A stretch of DNA of 64,000 nt, taken from Caulobacter vibrioides (GTDB lineage Bacteria; Pseudomonadota; Alphaproteobacteria; Caulobacterales; Caulobacteraceae). The stretch lies in contig NZ_PJRR01000019.1 in NCBI RefSeq assembly GCF_002858865.1, positions 1 through 64,000 on the forward strand, written 5' to 3'. Below the pieces are notes generated by a model that saw only the letters and a program-made list of their open reading frames with translations, was not told the origin of the DNA and searched no databases. Position numbers and translations under genes: made by a program. Shown in pieces: positions 1 to 8,700 of this stretch; within the stretch, counting starts at the first letter, position 1, and every line of letters begins with the position of its first letter.

Positions 1-113
1 GCTGCTTCTCAAAGCTCAAGCAGTTCCGGCGCGTTGCAACCCGCTTCGAAAAGACCGCTCGCAACTATCTCGCCGTCGTCACCCTCGCCGCTATTGCCTT
101 GTGGCTGCGATAA
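1..113 (+). CDS. IS5-family (IS427-like) transposase, 3' end only
   Basis: The frame starting at base 3 reads 36 codons to a TAA at 111-113. It contains FSKLKQFRRVATRFEKTARN and ends in ALWLR. This tail (KLKQFRR.ATR.EKTA..FLA..LAA..IWL) is the typical C-terminus of IS5/IS427-group DDE transposases. The gene is cut by the window edge, so whether the element is intact cannot be judged. It points away from the transglutaminase gene that ends at 229. The palindrome at 128-158 just after the stop may lie in or next to the insertion sequence end. The family call is by memory of the C-terminal motif. Confidence 0.75.
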   Translation, partial: CFSKLKQFRRVATRFEKTARNYLAVVTLAAIALWLR

Positions 114-127
114 GTGTCCACGCCGCC

Positions 128-158
128 TAGAGCGTCTTTCGATCAGAATGACGCTCTA
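128..158. repeat. TAGAGC-type palindromic element
   Basis: TAGAGCGTC at 128-136 and GACGCTCTA at 150-158 form a perfect 9-bp inverted repeat around a 13-base loop. It lies between the transposase stop and the end of the transglutaminase gene. It could act as a transcription barrier for the minus-strand operon ending at 229, but no T-run follows on either strand. Palindromes bounded by TAGAGC/GCTCTA are common extragenic elements in alphaproteobacteria. A related one is at 46123-46174. Confidence 0.6.
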
Positions 159-228
159 AGCTGCTGAAATAAAGTTCTTTTTGTTGATCTGATTGAGTTG
201 GCTGGATCCGCCAGGACTCCGGAGGCGG

Positions 229-1206
229 CTACTGCTGTTGCTGCTGTTGTTGATGCAGCTCTTCGCGCAGCGCCGTGTCGTGACGGCGACGACCGCCGGC
301 AAAGCTGGGGCGGGCCATTCTCAGGAATTCCGGTTCGGCCAGCGCGGCGCGGGCGCGGCGCACCGACACGCCGACGGCCAACTGGCTTTCCGCGTCGCCC
401 TTGTAGACCCCGCGCGAGGGCGTGACGTCCGCATAGTCTCGACCCACGGCGACGGCGACATGGCGTTCGCCCGCCATCATGTTGTTGGTGGGATCAAAGC
501 CGACCCAGCGCAGGCTGGGCAGGAACACCTCGACCCAGGCGTGGGTCGCGTCAGGGTCGGAGCGATCGCCCGCGTCACGGTCGGTGAAAAGGTAGCCGGA
601 GACATAACGGGCCGGAACGCCCCAGCCACGGCAGACGGCCAGCATGATGTGCGCGAAGTCCTGGCAGACCCCGCGTCCGGCGCTGAGCGTCAGGTCGATC
701 GGGCTGTCGGCGTCGGTAACGCCGGGCTGGTACTCAAACGCGCCGTAGATCGTTTCCGACAGGCTCCGGACGGCGGTCAGCGGATCCCGGCGCTTGAGGG
801 CGTCGAGGTCGTGTTCGTTGATGAAGGTCTGCAGCGCTTCAGTCGTCCTGACGAACCCGTGGGGCCGCAGGAAGTCGAAGCATTCGCCCCGGACGAATTC
901 GCTGCGCAGACGATCCCACTCGCCCATGTCGAGCTGGTCGGGACGCTCACCGGGCGACTCGGTCTCGACCGCCGAGCGCGCGATGATCGTCAGGTTGTCG
1001 TGCGGCTGCGGCACGTCGAAATGATAGACCGCGTTGCCGAAGCTGTCGGCGTAGGAGAACACCTGCGCCGCAGGGTTCAGGTCCAGCTCGAAACTGACCA
1101 GGCGTTGCCGGGCGGTCTTCTGGGGCTGCATCCACAGCTCCATCAGGCTTTCGCGGACGGGACGCTCGTAGTGGTACTGGGTGACGTGTCGGATTTCGAG
1201 CAGCAC
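229..1206 (-). CDS. Transglutaminase-like domain protein with C-terminal poly-Gln tail
   Basis: The 325-aa protein has the N-terminal beta-sandwich seen in bacterial transglutaminase-like proteins (LEIRHVTQYHYERPVRESLM). The papain-like core follows, with the catalytic Cys in GRGVCQDFAHIML, His in DATHAWVEVFLP and Asp in GFDPTNN. The start is GTG at 1206, 11 bases after the stop of the alpha-E gene, with AGGA upstream. It is the third gene of the ATP-grasp/alpha-E/transglutaminase operon. Members of this family are thought to cleave or transfer amide bonds, but the substrate is unknown. The last residues are LHQQQQQQQ, seven Gln in mixed CAA/CAG codons directly before TAG, which is not a usual feature of the family. 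Confidence 0.88.
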   Translation of the reverse strand: MLLEIRHVTQYHYERPVRESLMELWMQPQKTARQRLVSFELDLNPAAQVFSYADSFGNAVYHFDVPQPHDNLTIIARSAVETESPGERPDQLDMGEWDRLRSEFVRGECFDFLRPHGFVRTTEALQTFINEHDLDALKRRDPLTAVRSLSETIYGAFEYQPGVTDADSPIDLTLSAGRGVCQDFAHIMLAVCRGWGVPARYVSGYLFTDRDAGDRSDPDATHAWVEVFLPSLRWVGFDPTNNMMAGERHVAVAVGRDYADVTPSRGVYKGDAESQLAVGVSVRRARAALAEPEFLRMARPSFAGGRRRHDTALREELHQQQQQQQ

Positions 1207-1217
1207 GGTCTTGGATC

Positions 1218-2165
1218 CTAAGCGGGCAGACGCGTTTCAAGAGGGTAGGCCACGAAGGTCTCGTAGATGGCTTCGTGGATTCTGGCGCATTCGTTGACGA
1301 CGGTGGTCAGCAGGGGACCCGCGCCGACGGCTTCCAGCTCGTCGACATCGGCAAACTGCAGTCGCGCCTTGAGGCGGCCGGCCAGGCGCTCTGGGCCCGC
1401 GCGCTCGTTGGCCGAGACGCTGCGCGCCATGGCGCTGAGATGCTGTTCGATCTGCGCCGTCGCGAACCGGATCGACCGCGGGAAATCCTCGTCGAAGACC
1501 AGGAACTCCAGGATGTGGCGCGGCTCGATCTCGGCGGTGTAGACGCGAAGATAGGGTTCCAGCGCGCAGGCCATGCGCAGCACGCTGACCAGGGCCACGT
1601 GGTCGCCAAGGCGGCCGTGGGTGGGCGACTCCGCGAAACAGACTTCCAGCAGGCGCGAGACCAGCTGGGCGCGTTCCATATAGATGCCCAGCATCATGAA
1701 CCGCCAGCTTTCGCCATGGCTCATGGTGGTGTCGGCTGCGCCCTTGAAAAGGTGCAGGTCGGCGATCACGTCGTGCAGGAAGATGTCTGATCCTGCGGCG
1801 AAATCCTTGGTCGCGTTCGGATCGGTGACCTTGAGATACAGCAGATTCAGGCGTTCCCAGGTCTCGGTCGTAATCTGATCGCGGACCTGACGGGCGTTCT
1901 CGCGCGCGCGCGCCAGCGAGGACACGACGGAGTTGGGGTCGCTGCGATCCAGCACCAGCGCGTGGGCCGCCTCGAACGACCCGACACCCGCGCCGTCTTC
2001 AGGAGCGCCGACGGCGGCCATGGCGATCCACACAGCCTGGGCGCCGGCGTCGGTCTGGTCGAGCGTGGCGTTCAGCATCACCGAGGACAGGCGCGAGAGG
2101 TGCTCGGCGCGTTCGATATAGCGGCCCAGCCAATAGAGGCTGTCGGCGACACGGGCGAGCATCAT
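1218..2165 (-). CDS. Alpha-E domain protein (DUF403)
   Basis: This is a 315-aa, all-helical protein starting MMLARVADSLYWLGRYIERAEHLSRL, the standard opening of the alpha-E family. RYIERAE and the later YMERAQLVSRL are the recurring helix motifs. The start ATG at 2165 overlaps the TGA of the ATP-grasp gene (ATGA), so the two are translationally coupled. Upstream in-frame codons read as non-protein-like sequence inside the neighbour and are excluded. Family members are always found beside circularly permuted ATP-grasp and transglutaminase-like genes, as here. The biochemical function is not established. Confidence 0.9.
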   Translation of the reverse strand: MMLARVADSLYWLGRYIERAEHLSRLSSVMLNATLDQTDAGAQAVWIAMAAVGAPEDGAGVGSFEAAHALVLDRSDPNSVVSSLARARENARQVRDQITTETWERLNLLYLKVTDPNATKDFAAGSDIFLHDVIADLHLFKGAADTTMSHGESWRFMMLGIYMERAQLVSRLLEVCFAESPTHGRLGDHVALVSVLRMACALEPYLRVYTAEIEPRHILEFLVFDEDFPRSIRFATAQIEQHLSAMARSVSANERAGPERLAGRLKARLQFADVDELEAVGAGPLLTTVVNECARIHEAIYETFVAYPLETRLPA

Positions 2166-3682
2166 GGACGGGCGCTCCCGTGACCGTTTCCGTTGGAAGG
2201 CGCGTCGTCGGCGAGCACCCAGGTGTCCTTGGAGCCGCCGCCCTGGCTGGAATTGACCACGAGGGAGCCGCGCTTGAGCGCGACACGGGTCAACGCGCCG
2301 GGGGTGACGATGGTCTTTTCGCCTGAGAGGATGAAGGGACGCAGGTCGACGTGGCGCGGCTCGATGCGGCCGTCCACCAGGCAAGGCGCGGTCGAGAGCT
2401 GGATGGTCGGCTGGGCGATGTAGTTCTCGGGATCAGCCTTGATCGCCAGGGCGAAATCATCGCGCTCCTTCTGGCTGGCGTGCGGCCCGACCAGCATGCC
2501 GTAGCCGCCCGAAGCGCCGACAGCCTTGACCACCAGCTTGTCGAGATTGGCCAGCACGTGGCTGAGCTGACGCGGCTCCCGGCAGAGATAGGTCTCGATG
2601 TTGGGCAGGATCGCGTCCTCGCCCAGATAGTAGCGGATGATGTCGGGGACGTAGGCATAGACCGCCTTGTCGTCGGCCACGCCGGTGCCGGGCGCATTGC
2701 AGATCACCACATTGCCGGCGCGATAGGCGTTGAACAGGCCCGCCGCGCCCAGCGAGCTGTCGCGCCGGAAGGTGAGCGGGTCGATGAAGTCATCGTCCAC
2801 CCGGCGATAGATCACGTCGATCCTGCGCAGGCCGGTGGTGGTGCGCATGTAGACCATGTTCTCGTGCACCACGAGGTCGCGCCCCTCGACCAGGGGGACG
2901 CCCATCAGACGCGCCAGGTAGGCGTGTTCGTAATAGGCGCTGTTGTAGACGCCCGGCGTCAGCACCACGACCTGCGGATCGGCGCGCCAATCGGCGGCCA
3001 TGCTCTTCAGGGTCGAAAGCAGCAGGTCGGGGTAGCGCTCGACCGGCCGAACGCCCGCGGCGCGATAGGTGCCGGGGAAGGTGCGCTTGGCCGCGTCACG
3101 ATTGGCCAGCATGTACGACACGCCGGACGGAACGCGGAGGTTATCCTCCAGCACGGCGAACTGGCCGTCCTGGCAGCGGATCAGGTCGCTGCCGCAGACA
3201 TTGGCGTAGGCCTTGTGCGGCACATAGAGGTGCTGCATTTCGCGGCGATAGGAGGGCGCGCCCAGCACAAGCTCTCGCGGAACCACGCCATCCATCAGGA
3301 TCTGCTGATCGCCGTAGATATCGGCCAGGAAGAGGTTCAGCGCCCGTAGTCTCTGGGTCAGGCCAGCTTCGATCCGCGCCCATTCCGACGCCGGGATGAT
3401 CCGGGGAAACAGGTCGGTGGGAATGATCCGTTCGGTGGTGTTCTCGGCGCCGTAGACCGTGAAGGTGATACCCTGGAGGAGGAAAGAGCGCTCGAGCGTC
3501 CTTTGTCGCGCAGCCAGTTCCTCGGCGCCTAGCGTCGACATCCGGCCGTGCAGCGGATCGTAGTGCTGGCGAACCTCGCCCTCGGGCGTGAACATCTCGT
3601 CGTAGGCGACGCCCGGCAGGTAGGCCGCCTCCGTCATCGGCAGGGTCGGAGTGTCCGCTAGGGTCTGGGTCTTCGCCGCCAC
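2162..3682 (-). CDS. Circularly permuted type 2 ATP-grasp protein
   Basis: The protein is about 506 aa. YDEMFTPEGEVRQHYDPL near the N-terminus and the following catalytic region (NRDAAKRTFPGTYR, GVYNSAYYEHAYLA, APGTGVADDKAVYAYVPD, VVKAVGASGGYGMLVGP) match the DUF404/DUF407 family, a predicted ATP-dependent peptide or amide ligase. I chose GTG at 3682, preceded by GGATAGAAGC. ATG at 3637 (MTEAAYLPG) is an alternative with a poorer Shine-Dalgarno. It is the first gene of a three-gene operon with the alpha-E and transglutaminase-like proteins. The ligated substrates are unknown. Confidence 0.9.
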   Translation of the reverse strand: MAAKTQTLADTPTLPMTEAAYLPGVAYDEMFTPEGEVRQHYDPLHGRMSTLGAEELAARQRTLERSFLLQGITFTVYGAENTTERIIPTDLFPRIIPASEWARIEAGLTQRLRALNLFLADIYGDQQILMDGVVPRELVLGAPSYRREMQHLYVPHKAYANVCGSDLIRCQDGQFAVLEDNLRVPSGVSYMLANRDAAKRTFPGTYRAAGVRPVERYPDLLLSTLKSMAADWRADPQVVVLTPGVYNSAYYEHAYLARLMGVPLVEGRDLVVHENMVYMRTTTGLRRIDVIYRRVDDDFIDPLTFRRDSSLGAAGLFNAYRAGNVVICNAPGTGVADDKAVYAYVPDIIRYYLGEDAILPNIETYLCREPRQLSHVLANLDKLVVKAVGASGGYGMLVGPHASQKERDDFALAIKADPENYIAQPTIQLSTAPCLVDGRIEPRHVDLRPFILSGEKTIVTPGALTRVALKRGSLVVNSSQGGGSKDTWVLADDAPSNGNGHGSARP

Positions 3683-3937
3683 GCTTCTATCCGCTTGTCT
3701 TCGATCTTGGGCGCGCCCCAGAGGCATGCGCCGTCCCGACTCTAGGGCCTCCACGCGGTCCTGCTTCCCGGATTCGACATCCGCTAAGCGATTGCGCACG
3801 ACTGCCTATCATTTGGGCGCCATTCGGCTGCTTTGAGAAGCGCTCGTGACGGAGGCGGCCGCCATTCCGAACGTGACACGAGCCCAGCCCGCGACTACAG
3901 CAGGGGCGGGGGCGCTTCGCGCGGGGAACGTGATTTG

Positions 3938-5719
3938 GTGCTTGGGCGGACTACCCTGGCTTTGGCGGCGGTGACCTGGCTCTCGGCCTCGGCCGCATGG
4001 GCCGACGAGCCGATGGCCCAGATCCAGGGTGTCGAGGACCGAGCCCTTCGCGACGCCATCCAGCGCGCCCTGTCCGATTCCAAACAGCCGCCGCGCAGCC
4101 GTTCCGAGGCGCGCCGCCGGGCCCGTCAAGCCGGTGAGGATGCGATCGCCGTCCTGCGCGCGGAGGGCTACTACGCCTACACCGTCGAGCCGGATGTGAC
4201 CGAAGGCGATCCGCCGCGCGCCATCGTGAGGATCACGCCGGGACCGGCTTTCCTGCTGGCCGATCCCCACATCGACTGGTCGGGTTCGCCGCCGGATGAA
4301 GGCGTTCGTCAGCGCGCCGTTGCGGCGATGCGGCTGACCGAAGGCGAGCCTGGGCGCTCCGCCGACGTGGTCGGCGCCGAGGGCCGGATCGTCGCCCAGG
4401 TGGCCAAGCTCGGCTACGCCGACGTCGCGGCCGAGCCGCGCGAAGTTGTGGTCGACCATGCTGACCGCACGGTTCGGCCGACCTTCAGGATCATGGCGGG
4501 AGAGCTGGTGCGTCTGAACGGCGTTGATGTCGTCACCAAGGGGCGCACCAATCCCGAATGGGTCGGCCGTCTCGCGCCCTGGGTGGCCGGTGACGTCTAT
4601 GATCCGGAAGATGTCGCCGAGCTGGAGCGCCGGCTGCGCGACACCGCCGTTTATGACTCGATCTCGGTTTCGCTCGCGGGGACCGACAAGGCCTCGGCCG
4701 AGGGCTATCGGCCGGTGGTCGTCACCCTGTCCGACAGGCGGGCGCGCACGATCGAACTGGGCGCAGGCTATTCGACCAGCGAAGGCGCCGGCGTCGATGC
4801 GCGCTGGATCCGCTATAACCGCCAGAAGCGCGCCGACACGACGACATATGCGCTGCGGTTCGCCAAGCTGGAACAACGGCTTGGCGCAGAAATCTCACTG
4901 CCGCACTGGCGGCGACCGCAGCAGACCTTGAAGCTGAACAGCTCGGTCTTCCGCAACGACACCGACGCCTACAACGAAACCGGGGCCACGGTCGGCGTCG
5001 ATTTGACCCGCCGACGCCAGACGACGGCGTATCGCACCTTCGGGGTCTCATTCGACCTCTCGCAGACCAAGGAGCAGGTCAATCGCAACGGCTTGATCGC
5101 CGGGCGGAAGCTGAATCTCGCGACCCTGGCGGGTCTGGCCGCCTACGCCTGGGATTTCTCGGACGATATCCTCGATCCCAAACGGGGGTGGCGCCTGGAG
5201 ACCCGCGCCGAACCGACTTATGTGGCCGGCGACACCTCGGTCCCGTACTTGAAGCTGGCTGGCCAAGGCTCGGCCTATCTGCCGTTTGGCAAGCAGGACA
5301 GCACTGTGCTGGCGGCGCGCGTCAAGCTGGGCGCGATCTTGGGCGCCGGGCTTCTCGATGTTCCGGCGTCCCGGCGCTTCTTCTCCGGCGGCGGCGGTTC
5401 GGTGCGAGGCTACGCCTATCAGGCGATCGGCCCGCGCTTGTCGGACAACACGCCGCAAGGGGGTATTTCACTGGTCGAGACCTCGTTTGAGGTGCGCCAG
5501 AAGATCACCGATCGCTGGAGCGGCGTCGCCTTCGTCGATGCGGGCGCCATCGGGACCCATGAAACCCCCCAGCGCGAGGACTTCCGCGCTGGCGCCGGCC
5601 TTGGCGTCCGTTACGATCTGGGCTTTGGACCGATCCGGGCCGACATCGCCGCGCCGCTGGGACGGCGCAAGGGCGACCCGAAGTTCCAGATCTATCTCAG
5701 CATCGGGCAAAGCTTTTGA
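3938..5719 (+). CDS. tamA: TamA, BamA-family outer-membrane assembly protein
   Basis: The protein is about 593 aa. A Sec signal peptide (RTTLALAAVTWLSASAAWADEP) precedes POTRA domains at roughly residues 25-265 and a 16-strand surface-antigen barrel. The barrel includes the FFSGGGGSVRGYAYQ motif and ends LGVRYDLGFGPIRADIAAPL...IGQSF with a terminal Phe for Bam recognition. I chose GTG at 3938 because GGGGAA lies 10 bases upstream and it begins just before the signal peptide. TTG at 3935 is nearly equal. The longer reading from 3833 adds unlikely residues. It overlaps tamB by 4 bases, and together they form the translocation and assembly module linking inner and outer membranes. Confidence 0.92.
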   Translation: MLGRTTLALAAVTWLSASAAWADEPMAQIQGVEDRALRDAIQRALSDSKQPPRSRSEARRRARQAGEDAIAVLRAEGYYAYTVEPDVTEGDPPRAIVRITPGPAFLLADPHIDWSGSPPDEGVRQRAVAAMRLTEGEPGRSADVVGAEGRIVAQVAKLGYADVAAEPREVVVDHADRTVRPTFRIMAGELVRLNGVDVVTKGRTNPEWVGRLAPWVAGDVYDPEDVAELERRLRDTAVYDSISVSLAGTDKASAEGYRPVVVTLSDRRARTIELGAGYSTSEGAGVDARWIRYNRQKRADTTTYALRFAKLEQRLGAEISLPHWRRPQQTLKLNSSVFRNDTDAYNETGATVGVDLTRRRQTTAYRTFGVSFDLSQTKEQVNRNGLIAGRKLNLATLAGLAAYAWDFSDDILDPKRGWRLETRAEPTYVAGDTSVPYLKLAGQGSAYLPFGKQDSTVLAARVKLGAILGAGLLDVPASRRFFSGGGGSVRGYAYQAIGPRLSDNTPQGGISLVETSFEVRQKITDRWSGVAFVDAGAIGTHETPQREDFRAGAGLGVRYDLGFGPIRADIAAPLGRRKGDPKFQIYLSIGQSF

Positions 5720-8700
5720 GCCGCGACCAGGACAAGCCTGATCTGACCGATACGGTCTCGCAAGCCGCCGAGGCGGCGGGCGAAACGGCGGGGAAGGTCG
5801 TCCGGAAAATCGGCTGGGGCGGCGTGGCGCTGGTCGTGGTTGGTGTTCTGGCCGCGCTTCTGCTGGTCATGGCGGGAGGGCTGCGGTTAGCGCCGATCAC
5901 GCCGCAAGGCCGCATGTTCCTGGAAGCGCGCGCTTCGGGACTGAAGCTCGGTCGGATTGGCAAGCTGCACATTGAAGGGCTGTCCGGCGACATCTGGCAG
6001 GACTTTGGCGTTCGTCGTTTGACGATCTCCGACGAGAAGGGGGTCTGGCTTGAGGCCCGCGACCTGCGCGTCGCCTGGCGCGCGACCGCGCTGTTCGGGC
6101 GACGCTTTTATGCCGAGCAGATCACCGCACGCGATGTCACCGTCCACCGTCGGCCGACCATGGGGCCGAAGGGGAAGTCTGGCGCCCCGCCTGTTTCGGT
6201 GGACCTGGACAACGTCAAGTTTCGTCTGTTGACGCGCCCCGCCTTCAGCGGCGCCGAGGGCGACTTCGACGTCGACGGCGCCTACGAAATGGCGCGGCGC
6301 GGGGGGCAGAAGGGGCGGATCGCCGTGGCGTCGCGGCTCCATATCGGCGACCATCTGGATCTCGACTTTGATCTTGGGCGGTCGAAATCGCTGCGCCTTG
6401 TCGCCGACGCGACGGAGGCGAACGGCGGCGCCATCGCGGGCGCGCTAGGACTTCCCGCCGACAGGACCTTCGATCTGAAGGCCAAGGCGGAGGGCACCAC
6501 CAGCCGCGCGGCGTTCGATGTGGTTGCGCGCTCGGGACGTGAAATCCCGCTCGAGGCGCGCGGCGCCTGGGCCGAACAAGGCGGCTCGGCGCGCGGCCGT
6601 GTCGACCTTGAAGCCTCCAGATTGACCCAGCGCCTGGCCCGCATGTTCGGTCCCGGCGCGGACTTCACCATCGAGGGGCGCAAGGCCACCGCCGATGGTC
6701 TGTCAGCATTGAAGATCAGCCTGAATTCCGAGAATCTGGTTCTGCGTGGCCAGGGCCTGGCGGACCTGGGCAAGCGGCGCACCGGCCCGGACGGCATCGC
6801 CTTCACCGCGCAGGTCGGCGCTCTGAGCCGGATCGTGACGATCCCGAAGATGGGCCGCGGCGAGGCGCAGGGCGCTTTCCGGCTGATCGATGGCGGTTTC
6901 GTCGTCGAAGGGCGCACGGATGTCAGCGATCTGGAACTGCTCGGCTATCGGCTCAAGCGGGCCACGGGGCCGGCGAAGGTCAGTTGGTCCAAGGGCAATC
7001 TCGCGATCGAGGGCGCGGCGACGACGGCGGGCGGCGGCGGGACCGGCCTGTTGGCGGTTCTGGGCTCCAGCCCGAAGGCGACCTTCGAGGGCGGACGGGT
7101 AAAGGGCGGCCGGTTCCTGATCACGGCCGCGCGGATCGAGGCGCCGAACCTGATCGTGACCGGGAAAGGCGGCCGGGGGCTGCTCGGCGGCCTGTCGTTC
7201 GATGGGGAGATGAAGGTCGCCAGCCTGGCGCCGGTGCGTCAGGGCGCCAAGGGTTCGGTGAGCGCCAAATGGTCGGCTTCCAGCTTCGCGGGCAGGCCGT
7301 GGAGCTTCACCGTCGATGGAAGAGCCGCCAATTTCGGCACGGGTTACGCCGAGGTGGATCGGCTTCTGGGCCTGACGCCGCGCCTGGCCGGCAAGGCGAA
7401 CTGGAACGCCGGCGTGCTGACGGTCGACGAGGCCAGGCTGGACGGCGCCAACGCGGCGCTGAAGACGTCTGGCAAGCTTGGACAAGGCTTGGCGCTGGAT
7501 TTCGGAGTGGATTGGACCGCGACCGGTCCGTTCCGCGCCGGCCCGGTCGAGGTCGCGGGCCAGGCGGCCGGCGATGGACGGGTCGGTGGAACCCTCTCTG
7601 CGCCGCGAGCGGATCTCCAGGCCGCGTTCGACACGATCGAGCTGCCCCGGCTGCCGCTGTCCAAGGCGCGATTGACGCTGACCTTCGCGAGCGGCCCCAA
7701 CGGGACGGATGGCGCGGCTGCGTTGCAGGCTGATAGCCAACACGGCCCGGCCCGTGGGCGCGCATCGTTCCGGTTCTCGCCGGGCGGGATCGAGCTGACC
7801 GATGTCGATGTCGACGCCGGCGGCGCCAAGGCGCAGGGGGCGGTCTCATTGCGCGACGGGGCGCCGGCGACGGCGGACCTGCAGGTCGCCGTCGGTCCAG
7901 GCGCTTTCCTGCCACAGGGGACGGTCAAGGGATCGGCGCGTCTGGTCGACGCACCGGGCGGCGGCGCGCCGAGCGCCACGCTGGATCTGGTCGCCGAAGG
8001 CGTCGCCACCGGCTCATGGAAGGTGCGGTCCGCACGCATCAAGGCGGATGGGCCGCTTTCGCGCCTGCCGCTCTCGATCGACGCGCGCGGCGAGGCGCCC
8101 GGCGGGCTTTGGCGTCTCAGCGGCGCGGGTGACCTGGCGCAGACGGGAAAGATCTACGACCTGACGCTGAATGCGTCGGGGCGCGTTGGTCGGACAGAAC
8201 TCAAGACGCGCGACGCCGCGCGGATCCGGTTTGGCGACGGGCCCATGCAAGCGCGCCTGCGATTGGCCGTCGACAAGGGGCGAGCCGACATTGACGCCGA
8301 TCTGGGCGGCGCGACCGCGATGCTGAAGGCCGAATTGGCCGGCGTGACCCTCACCGCCTTCGACCCTGACCTCGACGGCGACATCGACGGCGCCTTCAAC
8401 CTGCAGGGCCAGGGCGATGTGCTCACGGGCGATTTCGCGATGCGGCTGTCCCATGCGCGCGAGCGCGGCGCCAAGATCGAGCAGTCGCTGGACGCCAAGA
8501 TCCAGGGCACGCTGAGCGACAGCCAACTGATGATTATCGCCGACGGCGACAACCGCCAGGGCCTGAAGGCCGAGGCCAATCTGGTGCTTCCGGTGGAGGC
8601 CTCGGCCATGCCGCTTCGTCTGGCGGTGAACAGGCGTCGCGGCGTCCAGGGACGCTTTTCCGCACAAGGCGAGATCAAGCCGCTGTGGGACTTGTTGCTG

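Noticed and set aside
1..160. A complete insertion sequence
   Set aside because: Only the last 36 codons of the transposase are in the window. The other end and target repeats cannot be seen.
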